This document shows, piece after piece, positions 1-14,692 of a stretch of DNA of 64,000 nt. This DNA is from Anaeromyces robustus. Lineage: Eukaryota; Neocallimastigomycota; Neocallimastigomycetes; Neocallimastigales; Neocallimastigaceae. The notes below the pieces were generated by a model. The model made no database searches, was not told the origin of the DNA, and saw nothing but the letters and a program-made list of their open reading frames with translations. Each line of letters starts with the position of its first letter. Within the stretch, counting starts at the first letter, position 1. The stretch is from the NCBI GenBank assembly GCA_002104895.1, contig MCFG01000199.1, positions 46,001-110,000 on the forward strand. The letters run 5' to 3'. Position numbers and translations under genes: made by a program.

Positions 1-285
1 GGTTGGTGTGGTAAATCTGATGCTTATTGTAACATTAATCGAGGTTGTCAATCTGAATTTGGACATTGTAACACTAAAAATAGCATTACTAAGAATAATA
101 AACAACATAAACATTCATCCAATAAACATAGTTCCGCTAAAAAATCATCAAGTTGGAAATGTGGTAAGAATTATGGATCTTGTAAAAAGGGTTATTGTTG
201 TAGTAAATATGGATGGTGTGGTAAAAGTAGTATCTATTGTTCCAAGGAACATGGATGTCAATCTGAATTTGGACGTTGTTGGTAA
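1..285 (+). CDS. Tandem hevein-type (CBM18-like) chitin-binding protein, 3' part
   Basis: The frame is open from base 1 and ends at TAA 283-285, so only the last 94 codons are seen. Two cysteine-rich modules are visible. The left one is cut by the window edge and begins GWCGKSDAYC, continuing to a GCQSEFGHC motif. The right one, about residues 54-94, has KCGKNYGSC, YCCSKYGWCG and GCQSEFGRCW. The CCS-x-(Y/F)-GWCG core with spaced cysteines is the hevein/CBM18 chitin-binding signature. The linker is rich in Lys, Asn, Ser and His. Such proteins are usually secreted and bind chitin or GlcNAc polymers, but the N-terminus, where a signal peptide or catalytic domain would lie, is outside the window. 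An internal ATG at base 8 is in another frame and is not the start. Confidence 0.8.
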   Translation, partial: GWCGKSDAYCNINRGCQSEFGHCNTKNSITKNNKQHKHSSNKHSSAKKSSSWKCGKNYGSCKKGYCCSKYGWCGKSSIYCSKEHGCQSEFGRCW

Positions 286-2087
<1,802 letters not shown>

Positions 2088-3818
2088 ATGGCAAAAGGTA
2101 AAAAAAAGACAAAGTTTATTCCACTCGATCAAATTGATAAAATAGAAAAAATAGAAAAAATAGAAAAAAATTCTACAAAGAATATTGTTAAGGAAAATGT
2201 TGAATCAACTTCAACTTCACCTACACCTGCACCTCCACCTGCAGCACCTCCACCATCTAAAAATGAAGAAAAGTCTAATTCTAATACAAATTTAAATAAA
2301 ACTAATAATAATAAAGAAAAGAAAGATAAAAAACAAACTGTTGAAAAAGATGAAAAAGAAGATTTCAGTACTTGTATTATTTGTACAGAAGATGTTAAAG
2401 TATATTCATTAGGTGTTTGTAATCATCCTATTTGTCATATTTGTTCTTTAAGACTTCGTTTATTATATAATTCAAAAGAATGTCCATATTGTAAGGTAAA
2501 ATATTAATAATAAATTTATAAGTATAAATATATTTTATTTTATTAAAAGGAAAAAAAAAAAAAAAAAAAGAATTATAAAATTTACATATTCAAATATTTA
2601 TATATTTATATATATATAACTGATAAAAACAAATTTTTTTTAAATAAATATTTTATTATATTAAATTTAAAATTATTAAAAGACTGAATTAGAAAATGTT
2701 ATTTTTACAAAAAATGAAAACCGTTTATATGAACAATATAATATTCCAAAAGATTTTGTATATAAAAATGAAGGAAAGAAATTTTATTATGAATCCGAAG
2801 AAGTAAAAAATATAATTGAAAATGTTGAGAAATATAGTTGTCCAGATAAAAACTGTGATTTTGTTGGAAATGATTTAGCAAGTTTAAAGAAGCATGTTGA
2901 AGATACTCATAAAAAATTTTTATGGTAAGTTTTTATTATTTTTTTCTCTTTTAAGAAAGAAAAAATTAAAAGATAATTTGAAATTAAAAATAATAAAACA
3001 ACACAATAAAAAAAATATTAATTAAAGAAAATATTAACATAACATATTAATTTTATTATTTTATATATAATAAAAATAAAAATAAAAATAATTATTATTA
3101 AAAAGTGATATCTGTGCAAAAAAGAAAAAAGTTTTCCCATTTGAACAAAAATTATATGCTAAAAAAGAATTAGAAAGACATAAAGTAGGAGATCCTGATA
3201 ATATAGGAGCTAAAGGACATCCAGAATGTGGTTTTTGTAGAATTCGTTATTATGATGATGATGAATTATTCGATCACTGTAGAAAAAATCATGAAGAATG
3301 TCAAGTTTGTAAAAGAAATGGTAATCCAAATCAATATTTCATTAATTACAGAGAATTAGTAAGTAACTTAATAATTAAATAGAATTATTATATTAACAAA
3401 GATAATACATATATACATATATGTAAATAATAATATAAATAATAATAATAAATAATAATATAATAAAAAAAAAAAAAAGACATAACTTTTATGCATATAT
3501 TAATAAATTTCCTTTTATGGCTAAAATAATTTTAATAGGCTGACCATTTTGAAAAAGAACATTATGTATGTCCATATCCAGAATGTTTAGAAAAAAAATT
3601 TATTGTCTTTGGATCAGAAGTTGAATTAAAAACACATGTTGTAAGTTAAAAATATGATAATATTTTTTAAAAATAATAAAAAATTAAAATTGATATTTAA
3701 ATTTAAATATAATATAAATATTTAAATTAATATATTCTTTTTATTGAATATGTATATGTAATTATTATTATATATATTATATTATTACTATTATTATAAA
3801 CATTATAAACATTATTAA

Positions 3819-3896
<78 letters not shown>

Positions 3897-4968
3897 GATT
3901 ATGATTATGATTATGATTATGATTATTATTATTATTATTATTATATAAAAGGCCGAAGAACATAATAAAAGTAAAGGTAAAAAAGGTTTTATACCAATTG
4001 ATCTCGAACTTAATTATGTAGATTCTTATGGTGCTTCAATGTCAGATCGTTTCAATAGAAATAGAGGTGACAGAAATAGAAATGATAGAAATAGAAACGA
4101 TAGAAATGACAGAAATGATAGAAACAATAATAGATATAATAGACATAATAGAAATGACAGAAATGATGGAAATGATAGAAATGATGAATCATATGATAAT
4201 GAAAGAAATAATAGAAATAATAGAAATAATAGAAATAACAGAAACAATAGAAATGAAAGAAATAAGAATGAAAATGAAGAACAAATTAATAAAGAAGAAC
4301 ATGAAGGTGAAGCATCCTCATCAAATAATAAATCAAAATCAAAATCAAATAATAGATCAAGAAATAATGAAAGAGGTGCAAGACGTCGTTTTAATGTTCC
4401 AGAAGGTTTTGGTTCAAAACTTACTAATTCAGAAAATGAAGCTTCTAAATCAGATGATGAACATAATAAAAATGAAATAAATAATTCTTCATCATCATCT
4501 TCATCAAATCAACAACATGAACATAAACATGAACATGAACATTCTTCATCATCTACTCCACATAATACTACTATTACAATCACTTCAAATGATAGAGAAG
4601 AAATTGAACTTATTTCCAAGTTAAATGAAATGATTGGTACTGATCCAAAGAATATTCAAACTTTCCAAACTATTTCTTCTTCCTATTATAAAGATTTAAT
4701 AAATGCTAAGGTCTTTTTAGAAGCTTTTATTAGTCTTATAGAAAAGAATGAATCTAAAGGTAAAGGAAAAGGTAAAAAGAAGAATATAACTGATAAAATT
4801 GGTCGTGTATGGAATCTTTTAGCTGAAAATTTAAAAAAGAAAAAGGATTCACCAGAAGGAGAAACAATTGATTTTGAAAAGAAATGTAATGATATGTTAT
4901 CTGCATGGAATGATTATAAAATTAAGGTAAATTAAAAAAAAAAATAAATAAATTATAAAAATAAAAAT

Positions 4969-5000
<32 letters not shown>

Positions 5001-5689
5001 TAAATATTTGAATATTTATATAGTTTATTTATATTTTTATTATATATATATTCATTAATTAATTATCAATTTTAATATTAATTTATATTATCAATTTAGC
5101 AAAATGATAATGAAGAAGATTACTCTTCAATATTAGCAGAAAAGAAAAAGAAATTAACTAAATCATATGCTTCACATGCTGATATGCCAGATAGTTTTGG
5201 TTTAAAACCAAAAACACAAGCTAAAGGTAAATTTAAAAAAAAAATATTAAAAGTATAATATAATAAAATATATTATCAATAAATAAATAAATAATTTATA
5301 ATATATAATGAAAATATAATAATAATAATATTTAATAATAACTTATATATATGACTTTATTTTTTACTTTTTATATTTCTTTTATTATAATTTTTTTTTT
5401 TTTTATTTTAATAATATTAATATTAATATTATATATAATAAATTATAAATTAAATAATTAAATAATAAAATAATTAGTTCTTATTATCAAATCATCTTCA
5501 AGTACACCATCAAGTCCATCACCTCTTCAAAGAACACATTCACAAGATAATGACTTTTTCGAAAGAATTGCTGCTAAAACAATTCAACGTGAAAAAATAA
5601 ATGAAGCTAAAAATAAAACTATTAATTCACCTTTAAGTAATGAATTTGAAGAATCATCAGAAGAAGATGATGATGAAATTATTATTAAT

Positions 5690-5732
<43 letters not shown>

Positions 5733-6139
5733 TAACATCAACATCAAGATCAAGATCATCTTCTCCAGTATTAAATGTACATACACCTGAAGAAACCGAT
5801 AATAGACCATCCTCTCAAACTGTAATAGAAAATGCTCGTAAATATATGAATAGTTCAAAACATAAAATTAATAAATATAATGCTGAATTCCCAAGTCTTG
5901 CTGGTAGTTCAACTTCAACAGCTGCTATTTTAGCGGCTTCCTCTGCTTCCTCCTCCTATACTAATAGAAATAAAAATAAAACTAATCCATACGATCGTAA
6001 AAATAATTTCCAATCCATGTCCCAAAAATTAAAAAGTCAAGAAGAATTCCCATCCCTTCAAAGTTCAAATCGTAGTAAAAAACCAAATAATCAAATTAAA
6101 CAACCAAGAAATAAAGGTGGTATTTTAAGAATTGTTTAA
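2088..6139 (+). CDS. ZNF598: ZNF598/Hel2-family RING E3 ubiquitin ligase
   Basis: Exons: 2088-2495, 2683-2924, 3106-3358, 3539-3640, 3952-4926, 5100-5226, 5478-6139. All junctions are GT-AG and the frame closes at 922 codons; human ZNF598 is about 900 residues. Residues about 100-136 form a C3HC4 RING (CIIC, CNHPICHIC, CPYC). C2H2-type fingers follow, for example CPDKNCDFVGNDLASLKKHV and CPYPECLEKKF. This order of one N-terminal RING and several C2H2 fingers is diagnostic for the family, which ubiquitinates small-subunit ribosomal proteins on collided ribosomes (ribosome quality control). The middle is low-complexity: Arg/Asn/Asp repeats from about 4050 to 4260, then Ser-rich and Asn tracts. 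The C-terminus carries two FPSL motifs (EFPSLAG, EEFPSLQ), also seen in family members. The ligase activity is inferred from the family. Confidence 0.9.
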
Positions 6140-6151
6140 GAAGTGTGTGTT

Positions 6152-6195
<44 letters not shown>

Positions 6196-6651
6196 ATTTT
6201 ATTTTAATAAAAAGAAATTCTTAAAAAAAAAGAAAAAAAAAAAAAAGTGAAAGGGGTTTATATTATTTTATTAAATATATACATATATAAGAATAAAATA
6301 TAATATAATAAAAATAAAATAATAATTAAAAACAATTAAAACCAGTTTTATAAAAAAAAAAAATAAAAAAAAAAAAATTTTTTTTATAGATTATCTATTT
6401 TTAATATATTATATGTATTATTATTTTTTTTTTTTATTTTTATTTTTATTTTTTTTATATATAATATCTATAAAATTAAAACAATATATCATCAATAATA
6501 AAAAAAAAAAAAAAAATCATATAACATATATTATTTATTATATTTATAAAGTACAAATAAAATATATAAAAAAAAAAAAAAAAAATTATAAATAATAAAT
6601 AAATAATAAATAAATAAAAAATAATAAAAGAATTAATAATATAATTTTAAA
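6140..6651. other. 3' spacer of the ZNF598-like gene
   Basis: T-run, A-run and mixed A/T sequence only. An open frame at 6413-6595 is pure Phe/Lys/Ile low complexity and is not treated as a gene. Confidence 0.6.
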
Positions 6652-6804
6652 ATGAAGGGTAAAGGGTAGTATTTTCTTGGTTTATAAAAACACTATTATT
6701 AATATAAATAATATCAATATAAAAAATTTCTTTTTTCTTTCCTTTTTTTTTTTATTCTTTATAATAATAATAATAATAAATTGAATATATATATATTCAA
6801 TTTA

Positions 6805-6856
<52 letters not shown>

Positions 6857-7049
6857 GTTCATTCATGTTATATGTTTTGTTTTTTATTATAAAAATTATT
6901 TGTTTAATTTTTTATTTAATTTTATTTTCTTGAATATTAAAATAAAAATAATAGTAAGTTATCTTCTTATATTTTATCATTAAAAAATCATGAAATAATG
7001 AATATAATGAATAAATAATATTAAAAAAATTAAAGGTAATAATAATAGA

Positions 7050-7085
<36 letters not shown>

Positions 7086-7472
7086 TTCAACCTATTTATT
7101 TATTATAATTATTTAAATATATAAAATAAATAAACAAATATCAAATTATTATTAATATTTAATAATAAATATATACTTACTTAAAAAACAAAAATAAATA
7201 AAAAAATATAAAAACTAAAAATATTTAAAAAAAAATAATAATAAAAAAAGATATTTTTTAAATATAATTTTTAAATTCAATTTTATTAAATATAAATTTG
7301 GATTTTGATATAAGGAAAAATAGAAGAAATATTTCTCCATCCATTGCCATTAACTTCATTAAACATTAATAAAGAGGATTTCAGTTTATGGCACCCAAAG
7401 ATCGAGAACATAAAATTATTTTTATTCGATATTGTAGACGACCATGTGCATCACAGAGAAATTATCCTCTAA
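6652..7472 (+). CDS. Possible two-exon small protein, unrecognised
   Basis: Tentative model. Exon 1 is 6652-6658 (ATG AAG G) with a good donor GTAAAG; exon 2 is 7315-7472 after an AG acceptor, ending at TAA 7470-7472, giving 54 residues. The exon-2 region stands out from its surroundings by normal base complexity and a sense frame rich in varied residues (for example EDFSLWHPKIENIKLFLFD and DDHVHHREIIL). The intron would be 656 bases, long for this window. A further moderately complex stretch at about 7499-7560 has another short open frame (NPLTYSAFINIVKKQIF) but no obvious donor joins it. It could be a real small gene, the remains of a larger one, or a non-coding RNA. I do not recognise a family. 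Confidence 0.3.
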
Positions 7473-7866
7473 AAAAAAAAAATAAATTTTCTTTTTTAGA
7501 AATCCTCTAACATACAGCGCTTTTATTAATATCGTTAAGAAGCAAATTTTTTAAATAGTATGCAAACCTAAACCATATTATATATGATTTAAAATTTTTT
7601 ATGATTATAAAAATTTTAATGAATGAAATTTTCTGAAATTTTATTGGTCAAAAAAATTTTATTATAAATAATAATTAATTTTTATTTCATAATAATAAAT
7701 GTATATATAATATAAATAAATAATTAAATAAATAAATAATAATTAATTAAATAAAATTAATAAATAATATAAATAAATAAATATAAATGAATAAATAATT
7801 AATTAAATTAATAAATAATATATTTATAATTAAATAAATGAATATATAATATTAATATTACATATT

Positions 7867-7900
<34 letters not shown>

Positions 7901-8921
7901 ATTTTTATTAAAATTTATTTCTTTTTTTATATATATTTTATTTATTTTATTTTATTTTATTTTATTTTTCTTTATTTTACTTTATTTTATTTTCTGTTCT
8001 TTTCTTTTCTTCCTTTTATTTTTTTTTTATTTCTTTTATTTTTTTTATTTTTTTTTATTTTTTATTTTTTTTTTTTTTATTTTTTTTATTTTATTTCTGT
8101 TTTTTATAGACTTGTTATATTAATTCATTTAGAACATATATATAAATGTATTAGGAATTTTATTAAAAATTATATTATTATAAAAAAAAAATATTACAAT
8201 TATAAATATAAAAAAAATATACTTTATAGAAAAAAAAAAAAAATAAGAAAAAGAAAAAGAAAAAGAAAAAGAAAAAATATAAATATATAATAATAATAAT
8301 AATAAAAATAAAAAAGAAAAAAGAAAAAGAAAAAAAAAAAAAAATGAGTAAATATATCATTTTTTTCTTTTATTTACTTTATTTCATTTTTTTTTTTTAT
8401 TCTTTTTTATTCTTATTATTTTTATTTTTTATTTTTTTTATTTTTTTCTTTTTTCTTTTTTTTCTTTTTTGTTTTGTTTTGTTTTTTTTTTTTTTTTATT
8501 TTTTTTTTTTTTTATTTTTTTTTTTTTTCATATAACTGTTTATAAATATATATATATGTGCAACTATTTATAATATATAATATATAATATTTTTTTCAAT
8601 AAATTATTTTTTTTTTAAATTATAATCATTTTTTTTATCTTTTGCTTGCATATTTATTACTTGTTTTAAAAAAAAAAAATTTAATAATTTAATTAAATAT
8701 GATAAAGAAAAAAAAAGAATTTTTTTTTTTTTTTTTATATTTTTTTTATTTATTAATTGCCTTTTTATATATGTATATATAATTCTTTTTATTTACTTAT
8801 TTACTTATTTACTTTTTTTTTTTTTTTTATTTTTTTTTATTTTTACTTTTTTTTTTTTTTTTATTTTTTTTTATTTTTACTTTTTTTTTTGTTATTTTTT
8901 ATTTTTTATTTTTTTTGTTAT
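7473..8921. other. Intergenic T-rich spacer
   Basis: After about 7560 this is nearly pure A/T: TTTTA and TTTTTA slips, poly-T and poly-A blocks. Several long open frames (7898-8290, 8344-8535, 8757-9005) encode only Phe/Tyr/Leu or Lys strings and follow from the lack of stop codons in T-rich DNA. It includes the 3' flank of the minus-strand gene that ends at 8922. Confidence 0.7.
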
Positions 8922-10962
8922 TTATTCCTTATTATCTTTATTTTCTTCTTTAGCATGTTTAATAGCTTCATTTTTTTCCTTAGCTATTTCTTTGGTATAT
9001 TGTGATCTTTCTTTAGCTATTTGTTTAGTTTTTTGTTTTTCTTCTTTTAAAATAACTTTTTTTACGGCTTGATCTTTTGCAACTTTTTTAGTTTCTTCAT
9101 AATGATCTCTAACGGCTTGTTTTGTATCTTCTAAAGCATGATCTTTAATAGTTTGTTTACTTCTAGCTTCTTCTTTAGCTAATTTTTTAGCAATATTTTT
9201 TTGGAATTCTTCTTTAACGATACGTTTGGATTCAGATCTAATTTTAGCTTTTTCTTTAGCAATTTGTTTAGCATCGGATTCAGTTACAATAGGTTTCTTA
9301 CTTTTTGTTTGATCTTTTAAAACTTCTTTAGCTCTAAATTTAATAGATTCTTTAGTTTTTGCTGCTTCCATAGCAGTTTTCTTACTACTACTTTCTTGTG
9401 ATTTTTTAGCTTCTTTAATTATGGCTTCTTCAATAGCTATTTTTTTACTATCAGCTTGTTCATTAATATGATCATAAATTACTTTTTTTGAAGCTTCTTT
9501 TTCAAGTTTTTCCTTTTTAGTTTCCTTTTCAATTTTTTCTTTTGGTACTTCTTCCTTTTTCTTTTCAGGTTTTTCTTTTGGAATTTCTTTTTCAATTTTT
9601 TCTTTTGGTACTTCTTCCTTTTTCTTTTCAGGTTTTTCCTTTTTAGCTTCTTTTTCAATTTTTTCTTTTGGAATTTCTTCCTTTTTCTTTTCTTCTTTTT
9701 TCTTTTCTTCATTATTTCTTTTTTCTTTTTCTTTTTCTTTATTAGCTTCTTTAACTTTAGCTTCTTTAACTTTAGAAGATTGAATATTTTGAATATTTTC
9801 TTCTTCTTCACGATCTAATTTTTCAATAATACCTTTAAAGAAACGTTTTGTAAAATCAATAGAATTTCTAATATCTTTTTTTATACTAACTTTATCAGTA
9901 GCTTCCTTCCAATTTTTAGCACCACCTTCTTCTGGACCTCTTTGAGTTAAATAAACATAACTAACTTTAGTACCTTCACTCCAAATATTATAAATATTTT
10001 TAATAGCATCTGTTGTAGTTTTAACATATGGATGACCAACTATTTTTTGAACATTATCTTGTTCCATAACGGCTTTTGATTTACGAGAAAGAACTTCCCA
10101 ATATTTTTGAGCATATGGAGTAGAAGCAACATATAATTTTTCCATATTATTTTCAGTGGCACCAATAAATCTTAAAGTTTGACTGGCACCATTTTTCATT
10201 ATTTTCTTATATGGAATGTCAGCAAGAACATCTAAAAACTGATTACCATATTGAATAGCTCTAACTTTAGCCTTATTAAGATATGGAAGAGATGGTTTGA
10301 CAACATCATTAATCATATAATCTTTTGTTTTAATAGTGACAGGTTTAAGATAAGTGTAAGCTTGTTTGGCATATTTAGAAGAAGTAGAATAAGCTGGTTT
10401 AAAAACGTTTTCATTGGCAGTATTTACATAGTCCTTAGCATAAGTATCATACATTACAGCTGCTTTTGGAATAACATTTTTTTGAATAGGTTGAATGACT
10501 TTTTCCTTAATAATTGGTTTAGAATATTTATAAGCTGGAACAATACCATATTGAATACCATTCATGAATGCTCTAGAACAATAAGGTTTCCAAACCTTTT
10601 CATAAGCTGGTATAATAGCACGAGATTCAATATATTTATAAGGTTCATCCATCCAATCATAAACATATTTAATAACAGGATGACATTGACTACAATTAGT
10701 ATATTTAACTCTGAATTGATGATATGGACATTTATTTATATTTCCACCATCAGAAGGAATTACTGGATGACCAGCTGGAAGTTTAATATTGCGACTTCCA
10801 TCACTCTTTGCATTATTATAAGTATCAACACTATCAAATATATGTAATGCTAAACTTATTAAAATAACTAATAAAGCAGATCTCTTTAATAACTTCATTA
10901 ATAAACCACTAAAGAAACCACCATCACCTCTTCCAGCTTTAGCAGTTTTATCTAAAATTGAC

Positions 10963-11006
<44 letters not shown>

Positions 11007-11453
11007 TTATTTTATTTTAAATATATTTAAAATAAAAAAAAAAAAAAAATAAAATAAAAATTAAAAATAATGAAAAAATTTTAATTTTAGAATATTTATT
11101 AAATTAAATAATTTATTATGAATTTAAAAAAAAAAATTAATTAATTATATATAATTACTCTCATATTCTTATGCATTTCATTAATTTCAGAATCATTTGA
11201 TTTATTACGATGTTCTTCATTTGTACCCATTATAGTATAGAAAGAATTCTTTAAGAAATCATTATCTATAATATATATATTAAAAAAAAATAAAAAATAA
11301 AAATAAAAAAAAATATAAATTAAGAATATATATAAATATTTAAATTAATTATATATATATATATTTTTATAATTTTTATATAAATATAAATTATAATAAT
11401 AATGATAAATGGTTTTTATTAATATATTTTAATCATTATTAAAAAAAATAGGA

Positions 11454-11507
<54 letters not shown>

Positions 11508-14500
11508 ACTTACCAAGCTTAAATAAAAATAATTTAATAAATTAAAAAAAAAAAAAAAAGTATTAATTATAAAAATATTAAAATATAATAAATAATCAGT
11601 TATAGTTTTATATATGTATATATATATAAATATATATTATTTAATAAATTCTTTATATATACTTCTTCCCAACAATTGCCTTCTGGACAATATTTTTTAC
11701 TTTTTATATATTCAGTTTGTTGTTTTTTAATTTCCTTAACAATAGAATTTGATAAAGTAACATTATTTGGTTGAAATTGTGAATAAATGGATCCCCAAGT
11801 ATCAAATAATACTGGTTCTTTAGCAAATGTTAATACAATTATATTTAAAAACTAATATATTCAAAGCAATTTTTTATCAATGTTTTAATTAATAAGTATA
11901 ATATTAATTAATTAATAACAATAACCATAATAATAAAAATAAACATTACATTAATAATTATATTGTATTATTATTTTAATAATTATATAATAAATATAGA
12001 TATATATATCTATGAATTATTTTCATACTTCATCAAAGACTCCACGATCATAAGTTGGATCAGATAATAATTTATATAGTTTGATTAACATATCTTTATC
12101 AGAAACATTAAATTGTAAAATATTACATGAACGATCAAATAATAAGGATTTTAATTTTTCATAAGCTTTGGTAACACTATTAAACATAAGCAAAATAAAT
12201 AATTATTTATTTAGTTAGTTAATTATTCATTTATTAGAATAATTTTTAAATAATAATTATAATTATAATTAAAATTAATAATATAACATGATAATAAAAA
12301 AATTTTATAAAATACAAACCCATCATATAATTTATCACGTTTCTAAATTGAAAAAATCGATAGATAGATAGATAGATAGATAATATAATAATATAAATTG
12401 TCAATAATTATCCTTTAATTAGTTTATTTAACTTATATTATAACTATGATATGATTTATAAAAAAAAAAATTACCTTGATTTGAGAAGCAACACTTTCAG
12501 TTTTTAAAATAGCAACTAAAGCAATAAAAGATTCTAATGGAATCTTAACATTAACATCTGGTAATTTGTTCTTATTTTCCTTAATACTATTATTATCAAT
12601 TAATTAATTTATTTTTTTTCATTATTATTATTATTATTTTAATTTTTATTTAATAAAAATAATTATTAAAAAAATAAATATATATATATATTTAAAAAAA
12701 TAAAAATAAAAAAAAAAAAAAACAATTAATTAATATATATAATAATATATAATAAAATTATCGAAAAATTAATAAATTCTTTTATTATTTCGTTTTTTTT
12801 TTTTTTTTTATTTTTTAATAAATAAAATAATTTTTCCTAATTTTTACCCATCAAGAACTTTATTTAATAATTTAACAGATTGAGTTTGAATGGCAATAGA
12901 AGCATCAGTTGAAGTTAATGCGTTTAAGAAACATTCTAACCATAATCCAACATATTCTGGACAATAAACTTCTTTTTTATTTACATTGTAATGTTGTTGT
13001 TTACAAACCCAAATTAATGTATTACCTAAATGATTAATAAAAAAAAATATAAAAAAAATAAATATATATATATATTATATAAAAATTATAATCATAATAA
13101 TAAATATTAACAATAATAATATAAAAAAAATGTTAAATATTCTATTTAACTATTTTTTTTTTGGTTAAATAAAGAAATATATTTATACTATTTAAATATT
13201 TAAATAATTTTTTTTTAATTAATTATTTTACCTATAGCTGGTAATTTTTCAATAATATTTTTACTAAGACTAACTGTTTGTTCATAAACAAGTTTTCCTT
13301 CTTTACCAGGTTTATAAAGAATACCTGGGTATAAGTTAGATATAATTTGTACACATATCTATTAAAATAAAAATATATGTTTAATATATAATAAATCATA
13401 AATATAATGAGCTAAAATAACTTTTATTACAAAAAAAAAATTTAAAAAAAAAAAAAAAAAAAAGAAAAATTTTTATTTTTATTTTTATTTTTTTTTTACC
13501 TGATGAGCTATAGTATTTGAAATAGTTTGAGTATTAACAGCTATAAATTTAAATAAAAAAAATAATAAATTATTATTTTATTATTTAATAAATGAAAATT
13601 TTATTTAGTATTATATTTTATTTATTTATTCATAATCCATATAAATATATAGTTCATAATAAAATATATTATTGTTTTTTTTTTTTTTTTAGTTTATAAC
13701 TTACCCTTTTTTTCACCAACAAAAATACATCTAGTAATTAAAACAAATAACTTTTTAATGACAGATTCTTTACATTTTAAAAATACAGATGCAATTTCTT
13801 TTCTTTGTTTTGGATTTAAATATTCAACAGGACCTATTTAATATATATTATATATAATTAAAAAGTAATAGTAATAATAATATATATATATGTTATTTAA
13901 TTTATATATAATTGATATATATTATATATAATTAAAAAGTAATAATAGTAAAAAAAATATATATATAAATGTTATTGATTCAATTTATATATATAAATAA
14001 TATATAGATAGTATATAGTATATAGTATAATTAAATTATTATATCTTATATAAAACGCGTCATTTTAATAAAATTAATATTTAAAAAAAAAATATTGAAA
14101 TTTCATTTGAAATGGGCCATTCATTTTATTATATTTTATCTTATTGAAAAAAAAATTTTTTTTTCTTTTTTAAACAATAAATAAAATCATAAATTTACCT
14201 TTAAAGTCTGGATTATCAATATCAAAACTTTTATGAGAAAATTTAGTAGTAGCACAATATATTTTATTAGTAATTTCAGTTTCTATGAAATTACAGAGTT
14301 TTTTTCAATTGATCAATTTGATCTTGTTCATCACTTGTAATTTTAATATTTTTATTAATAAAGTTAGAAACATTAAGTTGAGATAAAGTATCAATAGGTG
14401 TTGTTTTTGCTGCAATTTCTGAATTCTTTTTTGAAAGTTTTGGAGAAGGTAAACTATTACTGGAAGAATTTTTACTTAATTGTTTAGTTAAAGTATTAAC

Positions 14501-14692
14501 ACTATTATTAACACTATTATTATTACTATTATTATCTTCAAATTTCTTTTGTTCCTTATTATCAATGTTAGACAATGCACTAAATATAGAATCGTTTCCA
14601 AGTCCTTCTAAATCTTCATTATCAAGAATAATGTTTTGTTTTTGCTTTTGAGAAGCCTTTTGAGAAGGCTTTTTTACTTCATTCCAAGACAT
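8922..14692 (-). CDS. TMEM214 (DUF2359) homologue with long Lys/Glu C-terminal tail
   Basis: Minus-strand exons in order: 14692-14199, 13833-13705, 13540-13500, 13358-13232, 13025-12848, 12586-12475, 12342-12320, 12176-12029, 11851-11663, 11517-11514 (4 nt), 11265-11159, 10961-8922. Apart from one break in exon 1, every junction keeps frame, giving about 1196 residues. The start is MSWNEVKK, like the WxxV(K)K start of animal and plant TMEM214. The middle is helical, including NVTLSNSIVKEIKKQQ and a stretch aligning with human LTVDPLSASVWRQLYP. One hydrophobic segment (LLVILISLALHIF, about residue 545) starts the C-terminal half. From about residue 890 the protein is Lys/Glu-rich, with near-repeats such as PKEKPEKKKEEVPKEKIEKE, absent from the human protein. 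Frame break: exon 1 needs one A removed from A7 (plus-strand T7, 14299-14305). TMEM214 is an ER membrane protein linked in mammals to ER-stress caspase activation; its role here is unknown. Confidence 0.7.
11461..11506. repeat. Poly-A run (poly-T in the transcript) inside an intron
   Basis: About 46 uninterrupted A on the plus strand, just downstream (minus-strand sense) of the donor of the 4-nt micro-exon of the TMEM214-like gene. It is the longest homopolymer I noticed here. Confidence 0.95.

Noticed and set aside
7315-7560. Spliceosomal or other known non-coding RNA
   Set aside because: I looked for U1, U2, U4, U5 and U6 landmark motifs and saw none; the small-protein reading is at least as good.
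7898-9005. Several Phe/Leu/Tyr-rich open frames resembling membrane proteins
   Set aside because: Poly-T slippage DNA; no residue variety, no splice structure and no conserved motif.
10251-10847. Plus-strand open frame of 198 codons
   Set aside because: Antisense to the well-supported last exon of the TMEM214-like gene; composition is the mirror of its codons.
14285-14296. A 12-nt intron (GTAATTTCATAG) to explain the exon-1 break in the TMEM214-like gene
   Set aside because: Far too short to splice, and its removal leads straight to a stop.
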